A DNA stretch of 5,842 bases from Spirochaetia bacterium UBA5368 (GCA_002407865.1 DHPI01000010.1:43069-48910), one strand, 5' to 3'. Counted from the first letter of the stretch, positions 1 to 5,739 are shown. The notes: generated by a model not told the origin, from the letters alone. Program-made: numbers and translations.

Positions 1-510
1 AAGCAGCCCGACCGCCGCGAAAAAAACCGCAAACGCGAGGCGTGGAATTTCGTGCGAGCGAAAACATACCGGCACAAGGGCGATTATAATACCGGCAACC
101 GGCGACGGAAGCCCGCTGAACGAATTCGGATCGTGCTCCACATTGAATCGCGCGAGCCTGTACGCGGCGCAAATCGGGAATATTGACGCGATAAAGATGC
201 CAAAATCGATAGGCTTTCCGAACACAGGCACTATAAGGCCCGAAAGATACGCCTTGTAGGCGAAATATCCCGGCGCCACGCCAAAGGTGACGCAATCGGC
301 AAGCGAATCCAGCTCTTTGCCAAGCTCGCTGTCGACCTTCAGCGCCCGCGCCACCTGCCCGTCAAGGCCGTCCAGTAACGCCGCTCCAAGAATTAAAAGC
401 CCGGCGGTAAAGTACCCCGGCGTCGTACCAAGGCTTGAGAATATAACCGATATAAAACCACAGAGAAGGTTTCCCATTGTCAGGGAATTTGGTATCCAGG
501 CAAGATTCAT
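1..510 (-). CDS. pssA: CDP-diacylglycerol--serine O-phosphatidyltransferase (phosphatidylserine synthase), C-terminus cut by window edge
   Basis: Integral membrane enzyme that joins serine to CDP-diacylglycerol, giving phosphatidylserine and CMP, the first step toward phosphatidylethanolamine. The 170 residues visible carry a perfect CDP-alcohol phosphatidyltransferase signature, D-x2-DG-x2-AR-x8-G-x3-D-x3-D, at D47, D50-G51, A54-R55, G64, D68 and D72; the aspartates bind metal and catalyse transfer. The opening IPNSLTMGNLLCGF and the later RLARFNV and FSGLPSP (about residues 130-150) are typical of the PssA subfamily rather than of phosphatidylglycerophosphate synthase. Hydrophobic stretches near residues 15-30, 33-48, 75-110 and after 150 fit a multi-pass membrane protein. 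The ATG at 510 is supported by AAAGGAA at 516-522, about 5 nt upstream. The reading frame stays open to base 1 within a hydrophobic segment, so the end is missing. The gene appears to have its own promoter, separated from the upstream HAD gene by a terminator. The family call is secure. Confidence 0.93.
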   Translation of the reverse strand, partial: MNLAWIPNSLTMGNLLCGFISVIFSSLGTTPGYFTAGLLILGAALLDGLDGQVARALKVDSELGKELDSLADCVTFGVAPGYFAYKAYLSGLIVPVFGKPIDFGIFIASIFPICAAYRLARFNVEHDPNSFSGLPSPVAGIIIALVPVCFRSHEIPRLAFAVFFAAVGLL

Positions 511-549
511 AGTAGTTCCTTTTTTGTGAAATTTCTTCACGATAATCAT

Positions 550-573
550 GACCGCGCGTTACACCGACCGCGC
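550..573. repeat. 8-bp direct repeat in the pssA leader
   Basis: GACCGCGC (plus strand) occurs at 550-557 and again at 566-573, a 16-bp period, between the proposed pssA promoter and its start codon. Two equally oriented copies about one and a half helical turns apart could be a regulator site or a leader RNA element. Two short GC-rich copies could also arise by chance, so function is unproven. Confidence 0.35.
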
Positions 574-583
574 CCCTATACTG

Positions 584-609
584 ATTATATTATGAAATCC
601 TGATGTCAA
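584..609 (-). promoter_or_regulatory. Candidate sigma70-type promoter for pssA
   Basis: Read on the minus strand, a perfect TTGACA (604-609) is followed by a perfect TATAAT (584-589). The spacer is only 14 nt instead of the usual 16-18, which weakens the pairing; the flanking AT-rich bases may offer a shifted -10. The site starts just past the T-tract of the terminator of the upstream gene, where an independent promoter is expected. The leader to the pssA ATG would be roughly 65 nt. Confidence 0.5.
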
Positions 610-611
610 TG

Positions 612-638
612 AAAAAACGCTGTACCGGCGCTTACAGC
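612..638 (-). terminator. Intrinsic terminator after the HAD-family gene
   Basis: On the minus strand, GCTGTA (633-638), an 8-nt loop and TACAGC (619-624) form a 6-bp stem, extendable by two G-U pairs, and six T residues follow at 612-617 after one G. The first stem arm includes part of the stop codon (632-634) of the HAD gene, so the hairpin begins inside the coding end. The stem is short, but the shape and position fit Rho-independent termination well. Confidence 0.7.
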
Positions 639-1327
639 ACGATTTTGAAGTAATCGAGCAATTCCCGGTGCGAAAGAAAGACGCGGTCGGCGTGCGTTAA
701 AAATGAAGCGTCAAGCGTCGTCTGCAGGGCGACACAATCGAGTCCCGCACCCTTTGCGGACTGAATGCCGAGGGGCGCATTCTCAACCGCAAGCACGGCC
801 CGCTCCATACATGCAAGATTGTTGCAGGCGCGCAGATACGGCTCGGGATGCGGTTTGCCGCTGGTAATATCCTCGACAGTGACTATTGTCGCGAAATAGT
901 CAATAATTCGCTCCGGCAACACATGGGACACCGACCGCCTGAGCGAGCCGGTCACAAGGCCCATGGCTATTCCACGCTCACGGCACCACACAAGCATATC
1001 TTCGGCGAAAGGATACAGGGCTATCTCGCGCTCCTCGAAGAGCCGCAGTTTTTTCAGTTGCAGTTTTTTTAATTCTTCCTGGGACGGAACGGGCATTTTC
1101 TTTTCCCGGAAAATATCAACGATCGATTCCAATCCCGACATGCCTTCGCGCCTGAAAATTTCGTTTTTAGTAAGGTGTACGCCGTATTCCTGAAAGACCG
1201 AAATCCACGACTCGGCGTGGTGATGCATCGAATCGACAAGCACGCCGTCCATGTCAAAGAGCACCGCGCAATAGCGTTTTGTACCGAGATCATCCTTCAT
1301 AATTGAAATATTCGGCTCCCGGTTCAT
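632..1327 (-). CDS. HAD superfamily hydrolase, subfamily IA (phosphatase / beta-phosphoglucomutase-like)
   Basis: Cytosolic haloacid dehalogenase-type enzyme of 231 residues, usual length for subfamily IA, acting on a small phosphorylated substrate through an aspartyl-phosphate intermediate. Motif I is FDMDGVLVDS with nucleophile D25 and acid/base D27. A helical cap follows (about residues 34-105). Motif II is VTGS (T126, S128), motif III centres on K158 in SGKPHPEPYL, and motif IV is VENAPLGIQSAKGAG (E182, N183). Overall arrangement resembles beta-phosphoglucomutases and phosphoglycolate-phosphatase-like proteins; substrate cannot be read from sequence. Motif IV has E-N where many relatives have E-D. 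The ATG at 1327 is chosen because AGGAA lies 8 nt upstream; the internal ATG at 1300 has no well-spaced site. The gene starts 119 nt after ddl, with a TATATT-like -10 at 1351-1356 but no clear -35, so it may be read through from ddl. An intrinsic terminator overlaps its stop. Confidence 0.88.
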   Translation of the reverse strand: MNREPNISIMKDDLGTKRYCAVLFDMDGVLVDSMHHHAESWISVFQEYGVHLTKNEIFRREGMSGLESIVDIFREKKMPVPSQEELKKLQLKKLRLFEEREIALYPFAEDMLVWCRERGIAMGLVTGSLRRSVSHVLPERIIDYFATIVTVEDITSGKPHPEPYLRACNNLACMERAVLAVENAPLGIQSAKGAGLDCVALQTTLDASFLTHADRVFLSHRELLDYFKIVL

Positions 1328-1446
1328 TGCGGGCGTTCCTGTTTTTTAAGAATATACGGCCTTGATTTTTGACTCATTTAAAACAATCCTCGCTGCAATG
1401 CCATACTGAAAAATTAACTACAAACGACCCGCCGCAAATGGATGGC

Positions 1447-2556
1447 TTATGTTGCGTTCATCTCCGTTTTTATCAGCTTTCGTTTCATGTGCCGCTCAAA
1501 CGCAAGATCAATCAGCCTGCCAAGCAACGTTGAATAATCCATGCCCGATGCTTCCCATAATTTGGGATACATGCTTATGGAGGTAAAACCGGGGATCGTA
1601 TTAATCTCATTCAGATACAGGCCGCTGCCGCTTTTTTCGAGAAAGAAATCAACACGGGCCATGCCGCTACAGCCGAGGGCGCGATATCCTTCGACAGCAA
1701 GCCGCCGCACCCTTTCCGCGGTCACGGCATCGAGCGAAGCCGGTATCACAAGCGCCGCGCCCTCGGGATCGATATATTTCGCCTCATATGAATAAAACTC
1801 GTGCCGGGGAACGATCTCACCCGGAACTGAGGCTTCAGGATTATCGTTGCCGATCACCGAACATTCGATTTCCCTGCAATCCACGCTTTTTTCGATAAGC
1901 GCGCGCGTATCGTACTGCAACGCGGTTTCGACTGCATCGCCGAGCAGCGCCGCGTCTTTCACCTTTGTGATGCCGACCGACGAACCGGCACACACGGGTT
2001 TTACAAACAGCGGCAATCCGATATCATTCAGCGCCTGTTGCGTTATGGCGTTTTTGTTCGCGCTCCAGTCAGCGTTCCGAACGGTAATCCACGGCACCAC
2101 GGGGATTCCCGCCTCCTTCAGCAGGCGTTTGGCGAATTCCTTGTCCATACCGACCGCCGAACCCAGCACATCCGCCCCGACATACGGCACCATCGCCAGC
2201 TCCAGAAGCCCCTGCAGCGTTCCATCCTCTCCGTATGTTCCATGGAGTACGGGAAAAACCACATCCACAACGGCACGCTCGCCGCTGTCCATGTCGACGA
2301 GGCATAACGTGTTGCCGTCCTCGAAATGATTGAGCAGCCACGAACCGGTCTTTTTTATCGTGAGAATCTTTCCGAAGTCTTTGTCGTTCACGATTTCGGG
2401 GGGATTTTGCACATACCACCGACCGTCTTTATCAATACCGATGGCAAGCACCTCGTAACGGCCGCGATCGAGGGATGAAAAAACCGACGCGGCGGAGCAC
2501 AGGGACACCTCGTGTTCACCCGAGCGCCCGCCGTACAGCAATCCTACTTTTATCAT
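1447..2556 (-). CDS. ddl: D-alanine--D-alanine ligase
   Basis: Cytosolic ATP-grasp ligase that joins two D-alanines with ATP hydrolysis; MurF adds the dipeptide to the peptidoglycan precursor. At 369 residues it matches the longer Ddl forms. The N-terminal motif LLYGGRSGEHEVS (residues 6-18) includes E16, equivalent to the D-Ala-binding glutamate of E. coli DdlB. HGTYGEDGTLQGLLE follows (105-119), then K186, the GSSVG loop (191-195), E222-K223, the omega-loop FYSYEAKY (254-261), and the C-terminal set R301/D303 and NEINTIPGFTS (316-326 region), whose D303, E316 and N318 are expected to bind Mg2+. Tyrosine in the omega loop favours D-Ala over D-lactate as second substrate, by family knowledge. 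The ATG at 2556 aligns with the family N-terminus; a TTG at 2619 would add 21 non-conserved residues inside lysC. The start is four bases after the lysC stop, and the nearest AGGAA is 16 nt away, suggesting translational coupling to lysC. Confidence 0.96.
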   Translation of the reverse strand: MIKVGLLYGGRSGEHEVSLCSAASVFSSLDRGRYEVLAIGIDKDGRWYVQNPPEIVNDKDFGKILTIKKTGSWLLNHFEDGNTLCLVDMDSGERAVVDVVFPVLHGTYGEDGTLQGLLELAMVPYVGADVLGSAVGMDKEFAKRLLKEAGIPVVPWITVRNADWSANKNAITQQALNDIGLPLFVKPVCAGSSVGITKVKDAALLGDAVETALQYDTRALIEKSVDCREIECSVIGNDNPEASVPGEIVPRHEFYSYEAKYIDPEGAALVIPASLDAVTAERVRRLAVEGYRALGCSGMARVDFFLEKSGSGLYLNEINTIPGFTSISMYPKLWEASGMDYSTLLGRLIDLAFERHMKRKLIKTEMNAT

Positions 2557-2560
2557 TGTC

Positions 2561-3049
2561 TTATTCGATAAATTCCTTGTGAATGATCTTGATTGCAAGC
2601 TCAATATATTTTGTGTCAATAACGCACGATATGCCGATTTCCGAGGTCGCGATCATCTCGATATTGACGCCGTGTTCGGCAAGCACCCTGAACATCCGCG
2701 CAGCGACACCGTACGAGGATATCATACCGACGCCGACGGCTGAAACAACGGCGATATCATCCTTCGAATCCACCTGTGTGCCGCCCATTTCCGACTTCAT
2801 GCTTTCGCAAATTCCCAGAGTCTTTTTCAGGTCGTCCTTCTCTATCGTGAAGGATATGGACGCTATCCCGTCCTTTCCTGTAGACTGCACAATCATATCG
2901 ACAGATATCTTGTTTTCGGCGAGCCTGCCGAACAGCGACGCGGCGATACCGGGCCTGTCGGGAATGTCGCGTATCGTCACTTTCGCCTGGTTCATTTTAT
3001 GGGTTACGCCGCTTATGACAAATTTTTCCATCATTTCTTCCCGTGGCAT
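2561..3049 (-). CDS. Putative in-frame internal product: aspartokinase beta (regulatory ACT) subunit
   Basis: In-frame ATG codon 244 of lysC, with GTG codon 243 just before it, could start a 162- or 163-residue protein consisting almost only of the two ACT domains. It is preceded by GAGGAGG (3061-3067), with 8 nt to the GTG and 11 nt to the ATG, the strongest Shine-Dalgarno sequence in the window. B. subtilis aspartokinase II and C. glutamicum LysC are known to be alpha2beta2 enzymes whose beta subunit is made from such an internal in-frame start, with a beta of about 160-170 residues beginning at the same kinase/ACT junction. Position, length and ribosome site all agree here. The caveat is that GAGGAGG also encodes the Glu-Glu-Gly of a commonly conserved EGT-like stretch, so coding constraint alone could produce it. 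Expression is inferred, not shown. Confidence 0.6.
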   Translation of the reverse strand: MPREEMMEKFVISGVTHKMNQAKVTIRDIPDRPGIAASLFGRLAENKISVDMIVQSTGKDGIASISFTIEKDDLKKTLGICESMKSEMGGTQVDSKDDIAVVSAVGVGMISSYGVAARMFRVLAEHGVNIEMIATSEIGISCVIDTKYIELAIKIIHKEFIE

Positions 3050-3778
3050 CACTATAGTACCCTCCTCGTAATTGAAACTTGATCGCACATGAAGGCGAAT
3101 ATTGAATTTTTTCGCAAATTCGACCGAGCGCGAATGCAGCACCTTTGCGCCGAGGCGCGCCAGCTCTAACATTTCGTCATAGCTTATTTCATTCAGCTTT
3201 TTCGGATTCGCTATAATGCGCGGGTCGGCCGTATACACGCCATCGACATCGGTATAAATTTCGCAATCGCGCGTCTTCAATACCGTCGCAAGCGCCACTG
3301 CCGATGTATCCGAACCGCCGCGCCCCAGTGTCGTGATATTTTCGTCCGCGTCAATCCCCTGAAATCCCGCGACAATGACAACCTTGCCCTGCCGCAGCGA
3401 CCCTTCAAGCCGCTCCGTGGCGATGCTGTTTATTTTCGCGTTGGAGAAATTCCCATCCGTCATCATCTTCACCTGCGAGCCGGTATACGATATGGCGTCA
3501 ACACCGACTTCCTGAAGCGCCATGGCGAGAAGCGCGATGGAAACCTGCTCCCCCGTCGCAAGGAGCATGTCCATCTCCCTCCTGTTTGGAGCAGCGGAGA
3601 TTTCGCCCGCCAACTTAATGAGCCCGTCGGTCGTCTTCCCCATCGCGGAGACAACAACCACGACTGAATAGCCGTTCGCGACATACCCCTTAATGCGTTC
3701 GGCGACCGCCTTGATGCGTTCGGGTGTGGCCACCGAACTGCCGCCGTATTTTTGTACTATAATTTTAAGGTCGGACAT
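2561..3778 (-). CDS. lysC: Aspartate kinase (aspartokinase), monofunctional with two ACT domains
   Basis: Phosphorylates L-aspartate to 4-phospho-aspartate, the committed step toward diaminopimelate, lysine, threonine and methionine. The 405 residues match the B. subtilis LysC / C. glutamicum type in length. The amino-acid kinase domain (about 5-235) shows VQKYGGSS (8-15), ATGEQVS (74-80), [13 protein letters not shown] (152-164), [13 protein letters not shown] (175-187) and [14 protein letters not shown] (209-222). Two ACT domains follow (about 263-325, with IPDRPG, and 341-403, with EIGISCVI); in this family they bind lysine and/or threonine for feedback inhibition. There is no fused homoserine dehydrogenase. 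The ATG at 3778 has GAGGAG (3787-3792) 8 nt upstream; a GTG at 3787 overlaps that ribosome site and is unlikely. The last codons sit four bases before ddl, implying one transcript. A second start inside the gene is listed separately. The product assignment is very secure. Confidence 0.97.
   Translation of the reverse strand: MSDLKIIVQKYGGSSVATPERIKAVAERIKGYVANGYSVVVVVSAMGKTTDGLIKLAGEISAAPNRREMDMLLATGEQVSIALLAMALQEVGVDAISYTGSQVKMMTDGNFSNAKINSIATERLEGSLRQGKVVIVAGFQGIDADENITTLGRGGSDTSAVALATVLKTRDCEIYTDVDGVYTADPRIIANPKKLNEISYDEMLELARLGAKVLHSRSVEFAKKFNIRLHVRSSFNYEEGTIVMPREEMMEKFVISGVTHKMNQAKVTIRDIPDRPGIAASLFGRLAENKISVDMIVQSTGKDGIASISFTIEKDDLKKTLGICESMKSEMGGTQVDSKDDIAVVSAVGVGMISSYGVAARMFRVLAEHGVNIEMIATSEIGISCVIDTKYIELAIKIIHKEFIE
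3061..3067 (-). promoter_or_regulatory. Internal Shine-Dalgarno inside lysC
   Basis: GAGGAGG on the minus strand, within codons for Glu-Glu-Gly (residues 238-240), lies 8 nt before GTG 243 and 11 nt before ATG 244. It is a near-complete match to the anti-Shine-Dalgarno sequence and decides the proposed internal start of the beta subunit. Confidence 0.6.
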
Positions 3779-3783
3779 AGATC

Positions 3784-3826
3784 GCACTCCTCATACATAA
3801 AATCTGACTATCTATCGGCACTCCTC
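3784..3826 (-). promoter_or_regulatory. lysC ribosome-binding site and an upstream copy of it
   Basis: The 9-mer GAGGAGTGC occurs twice on the minus strand, at 3784-3792 and at 3818-3826. The downstream copy supplies the lysC Shine-Dalgarno, 8 nt before the ATG at 3778. The upstream copy has no start codon at a useful distance. The duplicated purine-rich element could be a ribosome standby site, a regulator site in the leader, or a small duplication. Confidence 0.5.
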
Positions 3827-3936
3827 TCGCGCCTCCGAAACCAGGGGGATATCACACTATATAGGGAAAAGGAGTGTAGTTCCGTTCACGCAACGCTTCA
3901 CGCGGCAACAATCCAGGGAAATAAACATTAATACCA

Positions 3937-3968
3937 TGCATTTATGCAACTAAAATTTTAAAAATGCA
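3937..3968. repeat. AT-rich inverted repeat with nested palindromes
   Basis: TGCATTT (3937-3943) is matched by AAATGCA (3962-3968). Between them lies the 10-bp palindrome TAAAATTTTA (3951-3960), and TGCAT/ATGCA at 3937-3948 forms a second small palindrome with a 2-nt centre. This could be a protein-binding site upstream of lysC or a weak hairpin; AT-rich DNA produces such patterns easily. Confidence 0.4.
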
Positions 3969-3970
3969 GG

Positions 3971-3997
3971 ATTTACACTGAACGCTTTCTTGTAAAT
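3971..3997. repeat. 7-bp inverted repeat (possible hairpin)
   Basis: ATTTACA (3971-3977) pairs with TGTAAAT (3991-3997), with a 13-nt middle that can add a 3-bp GAA/TTC stem around a CGCT loop. On the minus strand, the direction of local transcription, the sequence after it is not a T-run, so it is at best an atypical terminator for the lipoprotein unit. Confidence 0.35.
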
Positions 3998-4046
3998 GTT
4001 ATATTCAATTCAGGCGAAATAGAAAGTGAAATCATTCTCTCCGACC

Positions 4047-4070
4047 TTGATGGACGCGCCTTGCCATCAA
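4047..4070. repeat. 7-bp inverted repeat downstream of the lipoprotein gene
   Basis: TTGATGG (4047-4053) and CCATCAA (4064-4070) form a perfect 7-bp stem with a 10-nt GC-rich loop, about 60 bases past the lipoprotein stop codon in the direction of transcription. No T-tract follows, so Rho-independent termination is doubtful; it could stabilise the 3' end of the transcript. Confidence 0.4.
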
Positions 4071-4131
4071 TAGCACCAAGGGAGGAATAGGAGAGGAATA
4101 AGATAAATTGCCTAATTCAAGTAAATTATAA

Positions 4132-5142
4132 TTACAAATCATGTATTATTGTTCCCGTATCAGTATCATTGATTGTAACATCTTTATTAATGGGGGTAAA
4201 TGAAACCGGCACAGTCCAATCGCCGGGATCAACCGCATAATAAAATTGATATGTTTTACCAATTGGAACATTTAACAAAGTATAATTAGCATCACTCGTC
4301 CATGTTATTAACGGAGGTATTAAAATAACAGTTCCTTCATAGTTAGTTATCACATCTTCACTTGTAATTGCGATTAAATAGTAACCTACAGTTGCTGTTC
4401 CCGACAGCGTTACCGTCTTGCCCGGCACATACGTTCGCGCCACCGCCCGTGCGGCTGGCATTTTGTAGTAATGAACAAAATTTGTCGTGTTGTACGACTT
4501 CTCGTATTTCTTTACATAATTTTTCACGACGACACGTATCTCAAGTATTGTCTCATCCTCGGTGTTGTCGTACCGAAAGCCTCCCGGAATGGAAATCGTC
4601 AGCGGATACATCGGATACGGTTCAACGCGGTCCTGATTGAAATCATATCCATTGACAATTTCCTCGTGGAAATACGTCTGCATATCCTTTATAAACGCAT
4701 ATGATGCGTCATACTCCTTCGCATTGTCGAATATCAGCTTTCGGATGTACATGCTCACACGGTCATAGCTCTTGCCGGGCGTCACGTCATCGTTTTCGTA
4801 TCGAATGCCGGCGCCGTTAAAAAACGGATCGGCATCATCAATGCCGGTGCGATAGGTTACGCGATAGTTGGCAAAGCTCTTCCCGTTTAGCTTCAGCTCG
4901 GCAATGTCAATCATAAACTGAGTCGGATTCGCATCTTCGCCTGGAGAAAATGTAACAGATCCATCATCAGTGAATACATCCCACGGCCGCGCATCATTCG
5001 ACTCATAGGTGCCTTTCACAATGACCTTGAGCCGGCTGGTCGAAAGCTCATCGAAGAGCGCCTGGCCGCCGCACCCGGCAAAGGAGCCGAACATCGCGGC
5101 AATCATGATAAACACGCCGAATATCTTTACGCTCTGTCTCAT
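4132..5142 (-). CDS. Hypothetical lipoprotein with a C-terminal beta-sandwich-like domain
   Basis: I do not recognise this 336-residue protein. Its N-terminus is a lipoprotein signal: positively charged start, hydrophobic residues 7-22 and lipobox S-F-A-G-C with lipidated C24. The leucine usual at -3 is a phenylalanine, a relaxed form. Mature residues 35-230 are rich in alternating hydrophobic/polar segments (FMIDIAELKLNG, YDRVSMYIRKLIFDN, LTISIPGGFRYDN, TILEIRVVVKNYV), suggesting a mostly beta periplasmic or surface fold. Residues 243-333 (VTLSGTA, YTLLNVPIGKTYQF, KDVTINDTDTGTI) resemble the carboxypeptidase-regulatory-like or transthyretin-like beta-sandwich pattern; this is inference. The ATG overlaps the stop of the upstream barrel gene (ATGA), with a GGGCGG-like purine stretch just upstream, implying translational coupling and a shared function. 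DNA for the last 85 or so residues is about 33% GC by hand count, against roughly 50-68% in the sampled upstream parts of the gene, which is odd and may mark recombination. Confidence 0.8.
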   Translation of the reverse strand: MRQSVKIFGVFIMIAAMFGSFAGCGGQALFDELSTSRLKVIVKGTYESNDARPWDVFTDDGSVTFSPGEDANPTQFMIDIAELKLNGKSFANYRVTYRTGIDDADPFFNGAGIRYENDDVTPGKSYDRVSMYIRKLIFDNAKEYDASYAFIKDMQTYFHEEIVNGYDFNQDRVEPYPMYPLTISIPGGFRYDNTEDETILEIRVVVKNYVKKYEKSYNTTNFVHYYKMPAARAVARTYVPGKTVTLSGTATVGYYLIAITSEDVITNYEGTVILIPPLITWTSDANYTLLNVPIGKTYQFYYAVDPGDWTVPVSFTPINKDVTINDTDTGTIIHDL

Positions 5143-5720
5143 TTTCCGCCCATATTAAAATACAGTGTCAGGCCCGTGTTGATAACATGCCCGTTCCGCG
5201 TCGCGCCCTTTAAGTAGCTTTCATAAATAAAAAGATAATCTATGCGCAAACCAATATTTACAATTTTGCCCGCCGGAAACGAGCCTTCCACGCCGATCAT
5301 TCCCATCGGGTCCCACTGCTGCTCATTGTCCGGCTTTATCCTTACCGAACATCCGCCCGCGCCGGCCTTCAGTTGAAACGTCAGCGCAAATTTTATCGGT
5401 ATCCGGTAAATAAACGACCCGTACACGGGCCATAACGTCAGCTCGTTTACGCCCCGCGAATTAAAATGCTGGTACGATGTGTCGAGGCCTATTTTCAGCG
5501 GCTTGAACGGCGTATTATATCTGAAATAAACGCCGCCGCCCAGATTGGTATCGACTTCCTGCCCGGTCGTGAACACCGGCGTAATAGGGCCAAACCACAG
5601 GCCGGCCTGCGGCTTGAGAAAATAATCACCGGCATCCCGGCGCTCCGCATACAGTCCCGTCACGGCAAAAAAAACGAAAACTACAGGGAGGATAAATTTC
5701 ACCAGCTTCATACGTTGCAT
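5139..5720 (-). CDS. Small outer-membrane beta-barrel protein (hypothetical)
   Basis: This 193-residue protein begins with a Sec signal peptide (Lys/Arg-containing residues 1-8, hydrophobic 9-22, probable cleavage after L-Y-A at 25). The mature part of about 168 residues is rich in glycine and aromatics and falls into about eight amphipathic strands: 34-50, 59-69, 74-87, 92-108, 109-127, 138-149, 152-166 and 178-190. It closes with GLTLYFNM, an alternating aromatic-ended strand typical of outer-membrane barrels. The size fits an eight-stranded OmpA/OmpX/OmpW-like barrel. C124 is the only cysteine. No specific family is recognised, so its role (porin-like, adhesin, or scaffold for the coupled lipoprotein) is open. 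Two starts are possible, ATG at 5720 and ATG at 5711; neither has a good Shine-Dalgarno, and the longer one is kept by default. It is first gene of the unit, behind a promoter at 5784-5812. Confidence 0.8.
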   Translation of the reverse strand: MQRMKLVKFILPVVFVFFAVTGLYAERRDAGDYFLKPQAGLWFGPITPVFTTGQEVDTNLGGGVYFRYNTPFKPLKIGLDTSYQHFNSRGVNELTLWPVYGSFIYRIPIKFALTFQLKAGAGGCSVRIKPDNEQQWDPMGMIGVEGSFPAGKIVNIGLRIDYLFIYESYLKGATRNGHVINTGLTLYFNMGGK

Positions 5721-5739
5721 AGCATTGCCATAGTTAGTG

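Larger units (their letters stand above)
3779..4131. other. 353-bp intergenic region between the lipoprotein gene and lysC
   Basis: No convincing gene is present. The lysC-proximal part should hold the lysC promoter: the best -10 candidate on the minus strand is TATAGT (3859-3864 area), flanked by a 5-bp ACACT/AGTGT inverted repeat, but no good -35 lies 16-18 nt upstream. No lysine riboswitch or T-box is recognisable; the expected leader is too short. The central part (about 3930-4000) is AT-rich and holds two inverted repeats, and a third is at 4047-4070. None is followed by a clear T-tract on the minus strand, so no standard intrinsic terminator for the lipoprotein unit is seen. A short plus-strand frame at 3962-4090 is discussed under findings. 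Confidence 0.6.

Noticed and set aside
287..529. 80-codon plus-strand open frame opposite pssA
   Set aside because: It covers the antisense of the CDP-alcohol phosphatidyltransferase signature.
1847..2329. 160-codon plus-strand open frame opposite ddl
   Set aside because: It is antisense to strongly conserved Ddl motifs, is serine/threonine-rich as expected from a shadow frame, and has no recognisable domain.
2557..2619. Longer ddl start at a TTG (2619) adding 21 residues
   Set aside because: The extension lies inside the lysC coding end, has no family similarity, and the ATG at 2556 aligns with the usual Ddl N-terminus.
2583..3071. 162-codon plus-strand open frame opposite lysC
   Set aside because: It is antisense to the ACT domains of LysC and follows from their codon usage; no independent evidence of coding.
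3779..3787. GTG start for lysC at 3787
   Set aside because: It overlaps the GAGGAG ribosome site that is ideally spaced for the ATG at 3778, and its extra residues are not part of the family.
3739..3798. Small leader peptide starting at an ATG about 20 nt before the lysC start, in another frame
   Set aside because: It has no well-placed ribosome site, runs into the lysC coding region, and its composition does not suggest attenuation.
3779..3960. Lysine riboswitch or T-box leader upstream of lysC
   Set aside because: A purine-rich stretch near 3818-3836 faintly recalls part of the lysine-riboswitch core, but the leader lacks the other conserved elements and a terminator or sequestering helix.
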